A stretch of DNA of 64,000 bases from Microcoleus sp. EPA2 (GTDB lineage Bacteria > Cyanobacteriota > Cyanobacteriia > Cyanobacteriales > Microcoleaceae), in assembly GCA_020882975.1 (NCBI GenBank), contig JAHRFD010000005.1:115271-179270 (forward strand), in the 5' to 3' direction. The position numbers were made by a program, and so were the translations under genes. This document shows, piece after piece, positions 43,517-53,009 of this stretch; within the stretch, counting starts at the first letter, position 1, and the number at the start of each line of letters is the position of its first letter. A model generated the notes under the pieces. The model had not been told where the DNA came from. It did not search any database and saw only the letters and a list, made by a program, of their open reading frames with translations.

Positions 43517-45523
43517 TTAGAAACTAAAAACAGTCCGCAGGAGTCCGACCCAGATATCGTCGTTTTTGTTGTTGTGTTCAGGATTCATAATCACATAAAC
43601 GCCCGGTGTCACTGAGATAAAATCATTGACTTGGAAGCGATAGAAAGCCTCTAGGTGATAAGAGGTGTCGCGGTTTCTGGTGACATCGCTCTCAGTAACT
43701 TTTGGGGGTACGCCGAAAACGAAGCCGAGGAGGTTGCCGCTACGACCAAAGTCGGGCAAAGCCACAGTGAGGGCAGCGTTTTGGATGGTTGCCTCGTTGT
43801 TGGATCGTCGCAGTTGTTCAGCTTTTGTGTAACCGTACCAACCACCAATCTGAAAGCGGCTGCTGGGTTTGAAGTTAACTTGCACGCCAAAGTTATCTGC
43901 TGAGGTGGCTGATTGACCGAAGGGCCGGTTAGCCAAGGAACTGCCCGTGCTGCCCATGATGCCAACAGCGCCAGCGCGATCGTATTTCCGGGTGTAAGTC
44001 AGACCCAAATCAAACGGCTTGCTAAAAAAGCCTAGCTGAGCCAAAGCGCTGAAAGAACCGTCGAAAACACCCCTGCCGTTTGCTGGGTTGGGAGCATCGC
44101 TGTCGCCAGCCAGATAGCCGGCAGTAGCTCGGAAGTTGCCGAAGTTGTAAGTCAAACTTGCGCCAGCTCCTTGGGAACCGCGGAATACGGCCGGGTTGCG
44201 AACTCCAAATCGGGAAATTGAACCAGTACCCGTAGAGTTAAAGGGAGTAACTACGTCTGCAATTTCATCCAGGTCAAGTCCTTTAGGACCAACAAAGACT
44301 GTAGCGTTACCGATCGGGAAACGATAGTACAGTTCGTCTAGTAGGAAATTGCTGTTATCATTCCCGTCAAACGCTAGACGAGTCATGTTAGTACCCGTAG
44401 CGGTTGTTGCTGAGTAGTTGGGAACGTTTAGGGCTTGCAAGCGGGTTCTGAGCAAGTCCTTGCCGGTAAAGCTGGTGTTTAAGTTCAACCGTACCCGGTA
44501 GCCGAGAGTGGTGGATGTTTTGTCGTCGTGAAGGCCGATACCATCTCCGAAGGTGTCGCTGGCGGCAAAAATCACTTCTCCAGCCAACTTGGTGGTGGTG
44601 GAAAATTGATTTGCTTCGAGTTCTGCGGTGCGGGCTTCTAGAGCGTCTACTCTGCCACGGAGGGTAGCCAGTTCGGCTGCAAATTCTTCTTGCAGGCGTT
44701 GCAGAACCCCTAAGTCTTCTTTGGTGACGAAGGTAGATGTTGAGGAGCTAATTAGCTTAGTTACTTGGTCTAAGCAGGCATTAAGTCCGGCTGCAAATTC
44801 ATAGCGTGTCAGGGCGCGGTTGCCGCGGTAGGTACCATCGGGATAACCTGCGATACAACCGTAGCGTTCGACTAGGGATTGCAGGGCTTGGAATGCCCAG
44901 TCCGTCGGCCGCACGTCGGAGAGTTGGGATACCGATGTCACTTGGGACATGGCTCCTGACTGTTCTGTGGGTTGGGCTTGGGGAGCAACTGGGACGATCG
45001 GGTTGCTCAGTTGTGTCGGGGCAGTCTGAGCAACTTCTACCTTAGCTGCTGGGGCGGATGTTGGCAGTTTAGCGTTTTCGATCGCTGGATTCAGACTGGT
45101 TGGCACTGCCAAGTCTGATGCTTGGGGCAATGCTGCTGTTACTGGTTGCAGTTTGGCAGCACTGGTATCTGGTTCGATTTTTGCCAGTTTTTCTGCTTCT
45201 GTGGAGTTAGCGCCGATCGCTGGTGCGATCGCGGGTTCAGAAGTTGTCGCTGCTGAATTTTGCTCTGTAACTGCTGAGCTGCTATTGATTGCCACAGTCT
45301 CGGAGGCAGCAGGGGCTGCTGCAACTGGTTCTGCAACTGGTTCTGCAACTGGTTCTGTTACTAATGCTGCAATTTGTGACTCAGATGGCTGAGCTGTTGC
45401 TAGCTGGTCGGCGACCGCCGTTGTGGTCGATTCTACAGCGAGGGCTGAGCCAGAAGCCACTGTGGATAATCCCAGAATGGCCGGGGATACTAGCAGTAAA
45501 TTCCAAAAAGTTCTATTCATCAT
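43517..45523 (-). CDS. SLH-domain OprB-type outer membrane porin (iron uptake porin type), 668 aa
   Basis: Sec signal peptide (MNRTFWNLLLVSPAILGLS, cut near SALA). An Ala/Pro/Thr/Val-rich linker of about 150 residues is followed by an SLH domain (SQLSDVRPTDWAFQALQSL, GYPDGTYRGNRALTRYEFA), a coiled coil (LQEEFAAELATLRGRVDALEAR) and a beta-barrel of about 350 residues ending in LRTVFSF, whose terminal Phe is the outer-membrane signature. This is the standard cyanobacterial porin layout; the SLH part binds the peptidoglycan-linked polysaccharide. The linker contains a tandem AEPV repeat encoded by near-identical 12-base units (45308-45355). Confidence 0.92.
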   Translation of the reverse strand: MMNRTFWNLLLVSPAILGLSTVASGSALAVESTTTAVADQLATAQPSESQIAALVTEPVAEPVAEPVAAAPAASETVAINSSSAVTEQNSAATTSEPAIAPAIGANSTEAEKLAKIEPDTSAAKLQPVTAALPQASDLAVPTSLNPAIENAKLPTSAPAAKVEVAQTAPTQLSNPIVPVAPQAQPTEQSGAMSQVTSVSQLSDVRPTDWAFQALQSLVERYGCIAGYPDGTYRGNRALTRYEFAAGLNACLDQVTKLISSSTSTFVTKEDLGVLQRLQEEFAAELATLRGRVDALEARTAELEANQFSTTTKLAGEVIFAASDTFGDGIGLHDDKTSTTLGYRVRLNLNTSFTGKDLLRTRLQALNVPNYSATTATGTNMTRLAFDGNDNSNFLLDELYYRFPIGNATVFVGPKGLDLDEIADVVTPFNSTGTGSISRFGVRNPAVFRGSQGAGASLTYNFGNFRATAGYLAGDSDAPNPANGRGVFDGSFSALAQLGFFSKPFDLGLTYTRKYDRAGAVGIMGSTGSSLANRPFGQSATSADNFGVQVNFKPSSRFQIGGWYGYTKAEQLRRSNNEATIQNAALTVALPDFGRSGNLLGFVFGVPPKVTESDVTRNRDTSYHLEAFYRFQVNDFISVTPGVYVIMNPEHNNKNDDIWVGLLRTVFSF

Positions 45524-46038
45524 TCCTCACACCATCACACTCTATTTAACTTTAGCAGCAAGTCCCAACTGCTTGTTTTTGCGGTTTCTGCCTGTTCACA
45601 ATATATCTTTTACTGCTTGCGAGCCTATCTGTCAAGGTTTTTAACCTGAATTTAAAGCTAGCTCCCTTGGGGACTGTTTTCTCGAATTATTCGAGAACCC
45701 TGGGATCGAGGCACATAGATCCGCAAATGTTTTGTGACATCTCACACTTGACAACTTATGAATTTTGTGATGTCTGTGTGAAATTTAGTATAATCTGCTC
45801 TATCGCAATATTTTAACACAATTTTTTCTCCGATTTACCCAAAGTATCTGCGGGAGTGTCTCCCACCTAAAATTTTTATTATTTTTGTGGGGGTCGAATC
45901 TACCGCACATCTGGGGGCTTTGGATTGAGTTGTACGATCGATTCTGTTGGGGAATTATCAACAAATTATTTTTAATTCCCAACAGTATAAGCAATCTTAA
46001 TAATTCCCATCCCCCGATCGCCCTGTTTGTCTATTTTT
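45524..46038. other. Intergenic region with a dyad and a possible promoter
   Basis: The spacer upstream of the porin (minus) and the glycosyltransferase (plus). It contains a perfect dyad TGTGA-CATC-TCACA at 45733-45746, and on the plus strand TTGTGA (45765-45770) and TATAAT (45789-45794) 18 bases apart, a plausible -35/-10 pair. The dyad has a 4-base spacer, unlike the 6-base CRP consensus. Confidence 0.4.
45765..45794 (+). promoter_or_regulatory. Possible sigma70-type promoter
   Basis: TTGTGA and TATAAT separated by 18 bases. The -10 element is a perfect consensus and the -35 matches four of six. It would produce a leader of about 380 bases for the gene starting at 46182. Confidence 0.35.
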
Positions 46039-46180
46039 CCTAGGCTGCTGAATCCTTGTAGCCTGTGCTACCTGCCTCCTAGGTATAGCTGGAGGTTGCA
46101 GTATGATTGAGCAACATAGGTTTGCACAGGAAAAACCACCTCTATCGTGGCCAAACCTCGTAAGTACAAGAGTGAGGATT
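46039..46180 (+). promoter_or_regulatory. Structured 5' leader upstream of glycosyltransferase gene
   Basis: Three consecutive hairpins can be drawn. H1: CCTAGG (46039-46044) with CCTAGG (46078-46083), enclosing GTAGC/GCTAC (46058-46071). H2: GTTGC (46095-46099) with GCAAC (46111-46115). H3: GGTTTG (46119-46124) with CAAACC (46152-46157), enclosing CCAC/GTGG (46136-46150). A fourth pairing, CCTC (46156-46159) with GAGG (46174-46177), would cover the ribosome site and compete with H3. I know of no Rfam family that fits. Confidence 0.4.
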
Positions 46181-46181
46181 T

Positions 46182-47126
46182 ATGGAAGATTTCGGCATTA
46201 TTATTGCCTGCTGCGACCAAGATTATCTGTTTGCTAAAGGTTGCTGTGCTAGTATCAGATATTTCCTAGGAGATGTGCCGATTTGTCTGTTGATTGATGG
46301 CACATTTTCTGTCAGTGCCTTAGAAAAGTCCTATGGAGTGAGAGTTATCGATCGCACCAAAGTGACGGAGGACGTGCTAAGGAACAGAAGTTTTGGCTGG
46401 GGCAAAACAAAGATGATTGCTTTCTGGGAAAGTCCTTGGTCAAATTTTCTGGTGTTAGATGCAGATACAATCGTTTGGGGCGATGTCCTCAAATTTGCTA
46501 ACTTTCAGGAATTTGATTTTATTATAGACCAACCTTGTCAGGAAAATTCCGATGCGGATGTGGCGAAATTTTTCTTTGATCTTGGCGGTGTGGAGAAGTA
46601 TTTCCCCAATTTTCACTGGCAACAATATCGAGCCAATTATTTCTGCACAGGTACTTTCTTTGCTAAACGGAATGTTTTTAGCTTGGAGGAATACGTGGAA
46701 ATTTTAGATTTTACCCAGGCACATCCGGGGATATTTAAGTACGGAGAAATGGGTTTTTTGAATTTTATGATTTTCCGGGCGGCCCAGGAAAAGAGGCTGC
46801 GGGTGCAGAATGTCGATATGCAGTTATTGATGCCGGATTTTGACCAAGATTTGCTCAAAAAGCAATTTCCGATCGCAGAAAACGGGCCTGGAGGCGATCG
46901 CACCGCAGCAACGGTAATTCACTGGTGCGGGCCCAAACCAAGTTTATCAACATCTAAAATTTACTCGGAACCGATGAATTTTTGTCGCCGCAAATGCCAG
47001 GAAGATGTCTGGAATCGCACTGGTTTGTCCGCTGAAATGTTTCTGCAATTTGAGGATTGGCAGCGATCGATCTACGTGTATAAAAATAAGTTTAAGAAGA
47101 AGTTTCGCGAATTGACAGCGAAGTAA
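46182..47126 (+). CDS. Glycosyltransferase, GT-A fold with DxD motif, 314 aa
   Basis: Looks like a GT-A nucleotide-sugar transferase of the GT8-like kind: starts DFGIIIACCDQDYLFAKGCCASIRYFLGDVPICLLIDG, with the metal-binding DxD in NFLVLDADTIVWGD and a likely second metal or substrate His in VIHWCGPKP. It is soluble, with a basic C-terminus (YKNKFKKKFRELTAK) that may contact the membrane. Sugar and acceptor unknown. The ribosome site GAGGA lies very close (3 bases) before the ATG, within a possible hairpin. It converges on the next gene with only two bases between stops. Confidence 0.75.
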   Translation: MEDFGIIIACCDQDYLFAKGCCASIRYFLGDVPICLLIDGTFSVSALEKSYGVRVIDRTKVTEDVLRNRSFGWGKTKMIAFWESPWSNFLVLDADTIVWGDVLKFANFQEFDFIIDQPCQENSDADVAKFFFDLGGVEKYFPNFHWQQYRANYFCTGTFFAKRNVFSLEEYVEILDFTQAHPGIFKYGEMGFLNFMIFRAAQEKRLRVQNVDMQLLMPDFDQDLLKKQFPIAENGPGGDRTAATVIHWCGPKPSLSTSKIYSEPMNFCRRKCQEDVWNRTGLSAEMFLQFEDWQRSIYVYKNKFKKKFRELTAK

Positions 47127-47128
47127 CT

Positions 47129-49207
47129 TTAACCTTCGAGGGGTAAAGTTGGGCCCGATGGTGGTAAAACTTGGCGGTGAACGGTGATTTTGTCGCTTTC
47201 CCGCTGAGTTTGCATTTCTACGGCGATCGCCTCAAATTCGATTTCCAGACAGCCGTAGGGAATTTCTAACTCTGCCGTTGCTTGGAGTTTCCCCAAACCA
47301 TTAGTTGTAAATTCGGTAATCCAGCGCGGCCCGTCTAAAATTACATAGGTTTGTCGATCGTACACCCAAATTTTGACAAAAATGCGTGGCATTAATTCCG
47401 GTAGTTGCACTCTGACTGTGACTGGCTTCCCTGGGACGATCTCTCTAGGAGGTTCGATGACCGGCATTGGTACTAACTCGTCTGGGGACAAAACGTAGGG
47501 AGTTAGGGGATTGACTTCTGGTTCAACAACTTTTGTAGCTTTTGTTGTCGCCTGTTTCTGGATCTGGGGTGCTGGTTCATCAAAGATCACAAATTCTCTA
47601 GCTTCCCAACTTGTAGGTTGGGGTGGGGAAATTGTAGAGTCGCTAGTTGCCGATGGCGGTGGTGTGGGAGTTTTGTTTTCCACAATGGCTATTTTTTCCC
47701 TGCTATTTTCTGCGTCGGCTGCTGCGGGAGTTGGTTGCTGGGAGGTTGCTTTTAGCCATTCCGGGGATTCACCGCTGCTGACGAAAGAACTCAGTCGCGA
47801 CCAAAATCGATTTTGCACCTTTAAAGTTTGAAATGCTTCTTTTGTGGGTGCGGCTTCAGGTTCTGAGGTTGGGGTTTCTGGCTGGGGAGTGTTTTCAACT
47901 TTTTGGTCGCTTGCTGTGATTGGGGCTTTTTCTAGGGCCTGTTTGATTTCTGAAGGTGGGGTTGCTGAGTCTAATTTCGGTGTTTGGGTGTCCGGGGTTG
48001 GGTCGGTTTGAGCATCCTTGGCAATTTCTGATAGCAGTCTTTCTCGGTTGCTGTCGGGAAGTTTGCGACCAAATCCTGGTAATTCTAATTTTTTGCTAGC
48101 ACTTTTATCCTGACGGTTGTTGAGTTTTGGGGGTAAATTTTCATTGGTTTCCTCGGCTGCTGTCAGTGAAGTATTCGCTGTTTTTTCAACTAGCTTCAGG
48201 AGAGATAGATTTGGTGCTATCGAACTAGGTTTTGAGCTGATGAGGGAGGGTTCGGCTTTCTGTGTTTGTGGTGCGCCGAAATCCTCTTTGATGACATCGA
48301 GAAGCTGTTCTAAACGGGCTGTAATTGTGAAAAATTGGGTGGCTAGGGATACATTGTCAATGCTCAGAATTGCTTCTCCTAAAATTAGTCGGCTTTTGCA
48401 ATCGGCTGGAATATAGGTGACGCAGCCAAAGATACAAGGGGGCTCTTGTTCTGGCATCGGCTGTTGGATTTCTGCTAGAACTTGTGAGGTTTGGGGATCG
48501 CGTAGGTAGATTTGTAGTTGCGCTGAACCGATCAGTTTTTTGATTTCTGCGGTTTGGGATTCGGGGATTGGTGTGACGCTTTTGCTGGGGCTTTTGGGGG
48601 GTTGGGGAAGGTCGATTTTGCCGGAAATAATTAAGGGGCGACCTAGTTGGGTGACGAAGGTTTCTCGATCGAGGATGATTTGCAGGTTGTAGGGAGATTT
48701 GGGCCCAGATGCTTGGGGAATCGGGAATTGGTGGATTTTAGCGGGTTCTGGTTCTGGGGTGGGTGTGGCGACATCGGCTGCTGCTGCCAGTTCTGAGTCT
48801 GTTGGGGAACTGCTGGCTTCTGTGGGGTCGATCGGTTCTAGTGGTTGGGAGGTTTCCGATTCTGCGTGCAATACTTCTAACTGAACGCCGTATTGCCAAG
48901 GTTTCGCTGGTTTTGATTCTGGATCTGCTAAGCAGGAAAGTTCCCACTTGCCTGGTTTTAGCCTGGTGTAGGGAATGATGACTACTAATCCTTCTGAATT
49001 GGTGCGAGTCGATCGACTTTGGACTTGTCGCTGTGGTGGTACTTGATCTAGTGATGTGTAGCTAACGCGAATTTCGATGTCGGTGTTGGCGTGTGGCACC
49101 CGCGCCACGACGCGATACCTACCTTCTAGAATTTCCACGTCGGCGGTTTCTAGGGGCAACCAGGCGCGATCGCCTTCTTTCTGTAGCAAAAACTCTAATT
49201 TTTTCAT
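47129..49207 (-). CDS. Large Pro/Ser/Thr-rich hypothetical protein, 692 aa
   Basis: Not recognised. From ATG 49207: an N-terminal domain of about 110 residues (KKLEFLLQKEGDRAWLPLE, YRVVARVPHANTDIEIRVSYTSL, RLKPGKWELSCLADPESKPAKPWQYGVQLEVL) that looks like an immunoglobulin-type beta sandwich, a second beta-rich segment near 175-320, a long disordered Pro/Thr/Glu-rich region, and a C-terminal beta domain (VTVRVQLPELMPRIFVKIWVYDRQTYVILDGPRWI). No signal peptide or membrane segment is visible. The longer frame from 49246 adds 13 residues. It may be a cytoplasmic or scaffold protein with multiple binding domains. Confidence 0.6.
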   Translation of the reverse strand: MKKLEFLLQKEGDRAWLPLETADVEILEGRYRVVARVPHANTDIEIRVSYTSLDQVPPQRQVQSRSTRTNSEGLVVIIPYTRLKPGKWELSCLADPESKPAKPWQYGVQLEVLHAESETSQPLEPIDPTEASSSPTDSELAAAADVATPTPEPEPAKIHQFPIPQASGPKSPYNLQIILDRETFVTQLGRPLIISGKIDLPQPPKSPSKSVTPIPESQTAEIKKLIGSAQLQIYLRDPQTSQVLAEIQQPMPEQEPPCIFGCVTYIPADCKSRLILGEAILSIDNVSLATQFFTITARLEQLLDVIKEDFGAPQTQKAEPSLISSKPSSIAPNLSLLKLVEKTANTSLTAAEETNENLPPKLNNRQDKSASKKLELPGFGRKLPDSNRERLLSEIAKDAQTDPTPDTQTPKLDSATPPSEIKQALEKAPITASDQKVENTPQPETPTSEPEAAPTKEAFQTLKVQNRFWSRLSSFVSSGESPEWLKATSQQPTPAAADAENSREKIAIVENKTPTPPPSATSDSTISPPQPTSWEAREFVIFDEPAPQIQKQATTKATKVVEPEVNPLTPYVLSPDELVPMPVIEPPREIVPGKPVTVRVQLPELMPRIFVKIWVYDRQTYVILDGPRWITEFTTNGLGKLQATAELEIPYGCLEIEFEAIAVEMQTQRESDKITVHRQVLPPSGPTLPLEG

Positions 49208-49372
49208 AATTTTTTTCCCTTGGAGATCTCCGCTTTCTTCCTTCAAGGTTCGCGGTGGGTTATTTCAGGACAGCTACAGGCATTAATTTAATCTATGTTT
49301 TACACTTTAATCCAAAATCGGTACGGCTGGTTCTTCTTTTCATCCCAAATCTACCATTTCAAATCAGCCCAG

Positions 49373-50794
49373 TCACCAAGGACTGCCGATGATGCTGAAA
49401 GCTGCCCAATAGTATGGATGGGATAAATTTTTGCTATCGATTTGCGGAATAGACAAGGGCAAGAATGTTTCCCCTCTGGAACTTCGCAGTTGACCGTTTT
49501 CGATGGTGACTTTACCTTGAATCGCAGCTATTTGTGCTTGTCGCATCGCTTCGGCTTTAATGATGGGAGGATCTTTTGGTTTGCTGACTTTTAATTGCTG
49601 GTAAAACTCGGTCATTAGCGCTAAGGTGCCGGCATCACTGACGTACCATAAGCTAGCCAGGGCTGATTTTGCTCCTGATTGCAGCGCTAAGCCCGCAAAT
49701 CCTAGTTCTGCTTCTTTGTCTCCTATGGCTGTTCTACAGGCACTTAATACCAATAGTTCTAGGGGCGGATTATTCCATTTTAAATCTCTCATTTGATCCA
49801 GTCCCAGTTGAGTATCCCAAAATTGAATATAGGAGTTTTTGGGAGATCCAGACCGGAATTCTGCATGGGTGGCGAGATGGATAATGCCGTATCTTTTTTG
49901 CAGTCGCTGAGATTGCAAATTAACTATGGTGAAGTCTTCGTTGATAAATGATTGACCAGGCCACTGTTGGGCGATCGCCCTTAATTCAAAAGGGACTGCT
50001 GGTAGGGGTTCTTGGTTGGATGTTTCGGAAAAAATTGCAGCCCCCATTGCGAGGACTTGGGTGTTTCTGAGGTTGGCGTAATTAATGTCTGTGAATTTGA
50101 AGGCGGGAATCCTGGCGATGCTATATTTTTGGATCAAAAATTGCTCTCCGTCGTGCATTGCTGCTAATGGTAAAGTCCGCAAACCTTCGCCCACACAGAA
50201 TAGTAGGGTTTCAATTTTTGCTGTTTGTAACTCTGTTTCTAAGGGGGCTACGATCCATTTATATAGTTGTTGTGCTGGTTCTAAATAGCTGGTAGTGTTG
50301 ATTTTTCTGGGGTTGGTAATTTCGCTGCTGAATTCTTGGGCTACTTGCCTTAAGTTTTTGAGTTGTGCTTCGGGTACGCTGCGGAGGATGGGCGCGCGAT
50401 CGGGCAAAATTAATATTAGTTCTAGTTGGTCTGTGCGCGGTATCGCATAAATCAAAGCTGGTTTTTTCTTGGTTTTGACTCCGAGGCGAGATAGAGTATT
50501 TGCGATTTCTTGGGCTGTTTTCGATCTCGCCCCAAAGTTTTCTATCAAGTATTTTTGATAGTCTTCTTCCCAGTCTTCTTCGATTCTAGTAACAGCTTCG
50601 CCGAGGTTGCCTTCGTCGAGGAGTTTTCTCATTTCTTGCCCATTCAGTCCCCCTGTGACTTGGGGCTGGGCCAGGATGCCAATATTAGCTGTACTCCACC
50701 AGAAAAATAGGAATATTAAACAGTAAAAGAATGCTGTCTTGATTCTTTGCTTAATTTTATTTTTATGGCGGGTATGTTGGGATTGGTAGTCCAT
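49373..50794 (-). CDS. CHAT-domain protein, membrane-anchored, 473 aa
   Basis: Caspase-HetF-associated-with-TPR peptidase family. One N-terminal transmembrane segment (FFYCLIFLFFWWSTANIGIL) precedes a helical stretch and the CHAT domain (about 150-470). The catalytic dyad is intact: His in IIHLATHAEF and Cys in VLSACRTAIGD. It ends HPYYWAAFSIIGSPW, the usual CHAT finish. Unlike many cyanobacterial homologues it has no TPR array. I use ATG 50794 (MDYQSQHTR); 15 more residues are possible. Substrate unknown, and no obvious gasdermin or TPR partner lies next to it. Confidence 0.88.
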   Translation of the reverse strand: MDYQSQHTRHKNKIKQRIKTAFFYCLIFLFFWWSTANIGILAQPQVTGGLNGQEMRKLLDEGNLGEAVTRIEEDWEEDYQKYLIENFGARSKTAQEIANTLSRLGVKTKKKPALIYAIPRTDQLELILILPDRAPILRSVPEAQLKNLRQVAQEFSSEITNPRKINTTSYLEPAQQLYKWIVAPLETELQTAKIETLLFCVGEGLRTLPLAAMHDGEQFLIQKYSIARIPAFKFTDINYANLRNTQVLAMGAAIFSETSNQEPLPAVPFELRAIAQQWPGQSFINEDFTIVNLQSQRLQKRYGIIHLATHAEFRSGSPKNSYIQFWDTQLGLDQMRDLKWNNPPLELLVLSACRTAIGDKEAELGFAGLALQSGAKSALASLWYVSDAGTLALMTEFYQQLKVSKPKDPPIIKAEAMRQAQIAAIQGKVTIENGQLRSSRGETFLPLSIPQIDSKNLSHPYYWAAFSIIGSPW

Positions 50795-51003
50795 TTTTTT
50801 AGACCGATAATTGACATTTTCAACCCTTAAGAAAAGCACAGGTTTTAAGAGGAACTAGAACCGTGACTATGTTTGCCTGATTATAGCATTAAGCTTCCTA
50901 GATACAATGGCTATTGTTCCTTATTCTCTTTGGCTTGGGCCTTTGAGGGAGTTGGGGCTTGGGCAGTTATTCTGCCTTCGCCCCAAGGGGGGATTCTGGT
51001 TGC

Positions 51004-52698
51004 TTATTTTTTCGATAAAAGCTTTGCCAACACATTCCGCGTTATCTGTTGAGCTCCGCTATTCAAAACAGGCGATCGCAACTGTGGCGCACTATAATCA
51101 TCCAATCCCCAGATCCACTGCATCGAACCACTAGCAAATACTTTCGCCCCTGAATCTGCGGTATAAACAGTCATGTCACCATAGCGAGTCCCCCCACCGT
51201 AAGGATAGGGAGAATGGGCGAGACGAACTATATTTTTCGGGGCATTGCCAAACATTCGATCGACTTCATAACCCAAAAGTCCTGGCAACTTGTCACCCTG
51301 TTTTAAATCAGTTTTTTCTAGTAGCCAATCGGGGGCGCTTTCATCAATCACAATGTCGGAATTCACCTGAAATGTTTCGTACATCACACCGATTAAAGAA
51401 TCTTCGGGGCGCCCGATAGCACGATCGCGCCAGCGAGTTGTCACCAAAGAATCAAGTACCGGCAATTTATTGTAAGTAGTGGTTTCACCTAGTTCTGCTT
51501 TGCCAATCCCGTAATTTAACTCCCCTGCCACCGCTATTTTTAGAGGTGAATTAACTTCACCAACTTCCTGACTCAATCCCCCCATTGGGTCTAAATCTGC
51601 CATTTCTTTATAAGCAACTATGGTTCGATTCACTTCCCCAGTAATTCTGCTGGGTTCTAAGCGAATTTGCCAATAGCAAATATTCGAGCCAAAAAAGCCG
51701 ATACTAACGCCTTTATCTCTAGCTTTTTCTATATTTTCTCGCATATCCCTCGACCAATATTCATCGTGACCTACGGATAGAAATGCTTGGTGAGATAATA
51801 GCAGGCGCGAGTTAAAATGGGTATCAATATTAGTTGCATAAGTGACATCATACCCTTCTTTTTCTAGCCACCTCAGCATATTGTATTCCCAACCAGCACT
51901 CGCAGTTCTCCTTTTTGGCTGAAAATTGGTTAAAAATTCCCCAGCCCCGATACCGTAAGCTGCCTTGCGATTGGGGCTCATACCGTAGGGTCGATTAAAT
52001 GAAACTTTATAGGCTTGTTTCCCGCGACTGTTCCAGCGGTAAAGGGATTTGTAGCCCCAATTGTTGTAAGCTTGAAAAGTAGTAACGCTGGATTGAAACA
52101 ACAGATCGGATTTGCGATCGTCATCCCGGACTACAAAAATAATATAACTTTGCTTTCCCGTTTTGCTGCCAGTCAATTTTGCCAAATAAATCCCGCTTGT
52201 CCATTCATCTGTGCGATCGGGAATTTGCAAAATATACGGGTCTTGCCAATGGCACTCAATTAGTCCTGATGCTTCGTCTTCCTGGGGCGGATTTTGTCTG
52301 ATTCCCTTGCGAATAATTTGGTCATTCATTCGCCTTCCCCCCAGCCCATTATACCATCCCATCCGAAATATGTCTATGGTATAATTAGGGTCGTTGGTAT
52401 TAACAAATAATTTAATTGCTTCACCCCGATTAACGCTGGTGAGAGAGGCATAACCTTCGATTTCTCGTTTGATGGCAGGATTGGTCAATTCCCAATCGGT
52501 TGTGCCTGGTTTTTGGTTTTCTAGGATGGTGAAATTAGTGGCGATCCTCTTCGAGGGCTTCGCTAACGCCCTTTTTTCCCGACTAGAATAGTTTTGAGAA
52601 TTGGATGCTTTGTTAGCCAAAAAAGGAAGGGCTAAGCCAGTTAAGAAAGCTTTAATCAACTCTCGACGATGCAATTTGCCAAATAGGCTGACAGTCAT
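51004..52698 (-). CDS. N,N-dimethylformamidase beta-subunit-like exported protein, 564 aa
   Basis: Resembles the large-subunit family of N,N-dimethylformamidase, a domain also found in proteins of unknown substrate. Features: N-terminal twin-arginine-like stretch (KLHRRELIKAFLTGLALPFLANKAS), GEAIKLFVNTNDPNYTIDIFRMGWYNGLGGR, FQSSVTTFQAYNNWGYKSLY, RLLLSHQAFLSVGHDEYWSRDMRENIEKARDKGVSIGFFGSN, and SGSMQWIWGLDD near the C-terminus. The VGHDEYW segment is a diagnostic motif. No small-subunit gene lies nearby, so true formamidase activity is unproven. Confidence 0.75.
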   Translation of the reverse strand: MTVSLFGKLHRRELIKAFLTGLALPFLANKASNSQNYSSREKRALAKPSKRIATNFTILENQKPGTTDWELTNPAIKREIEGYASLTSVNRGEAIKLFVNTNDPNYTIDIFRMGWYNGLGGRRMNDQIIRKGIRQNPPQEDEASGLIECHWQDPYILQIPDRTDEWTSGIYLAKLTGSKTGKQSYIIFVVRDDDRKSDLLFQSSVTTFQAYNNWGYKSLYRWNSRGKQAYKVSFNRPYGMSPNRKAAYGIGAGEFLTNFQPKRRTASAGWEYNMLRWLEKEGYDVTYATNIDTHFNSRLLLSHQAFLSVGHDEYWSRDMRENIEKARDKGVSIGFFGSNICYWQIRLEPSRITGEVNRTIVAYKEMADLDPMGGLSQEVGEVNSPLKIAVAGELNYGIGKAELGETTTYNKLPVLDSLVTTRWRDRAIGRPEDSLIGVMYETFQVNSDIVIDESAPDWLLEKTDLKQGDKLPGLLGYEVDRMFGNAPKNIVRLAHSPYPYGGGTRYGDMTVYTADSGAKVFASGSMQWIWGLDDYSAPQLRSPVLNSGAQQITRNVLAKLLSKK

Positions 52699-53009
52699 TG
52701 GATTTTAGATGGGAGACAGGGAGGGGTGATGTAGACTACACATAACTTTACATCAGCCTCAGAAGATATCATACCTGGTGTAGATTATTTGCGATCGAAC
52801 TTATGTAGGAGGCGGCTAAGACTCTGAGTGGGGATGTGTCGATCGCATTTCTTCACATATCATGTCTTAAGCTAAACAATTTTAGCTCGCAAAGCCGATT
52901 TGAGATTTTTGAGGTACAAGCCTGGGGAAACATCCTAGCCACCTGGAAAATCTACAATCTAAAATCGATGAGCCTATTGATTTTGACCCCCTGTTACTTT
53001 GTACCACTG

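Noticed and set aside
45139-45549. Several frames opposite the porin linker
   Set aside because: Low-complexity antisense or alternate-frame readings of the Ala/Pro-rich linker.
46039-46180. GEMM-I (c-di-GMP) riboswitch
   Set aside because: Only GCACAGG...AAACCA resembles it; the GACGCAAAGCC half and second stem are missing, so I list it as an unassigned leader.
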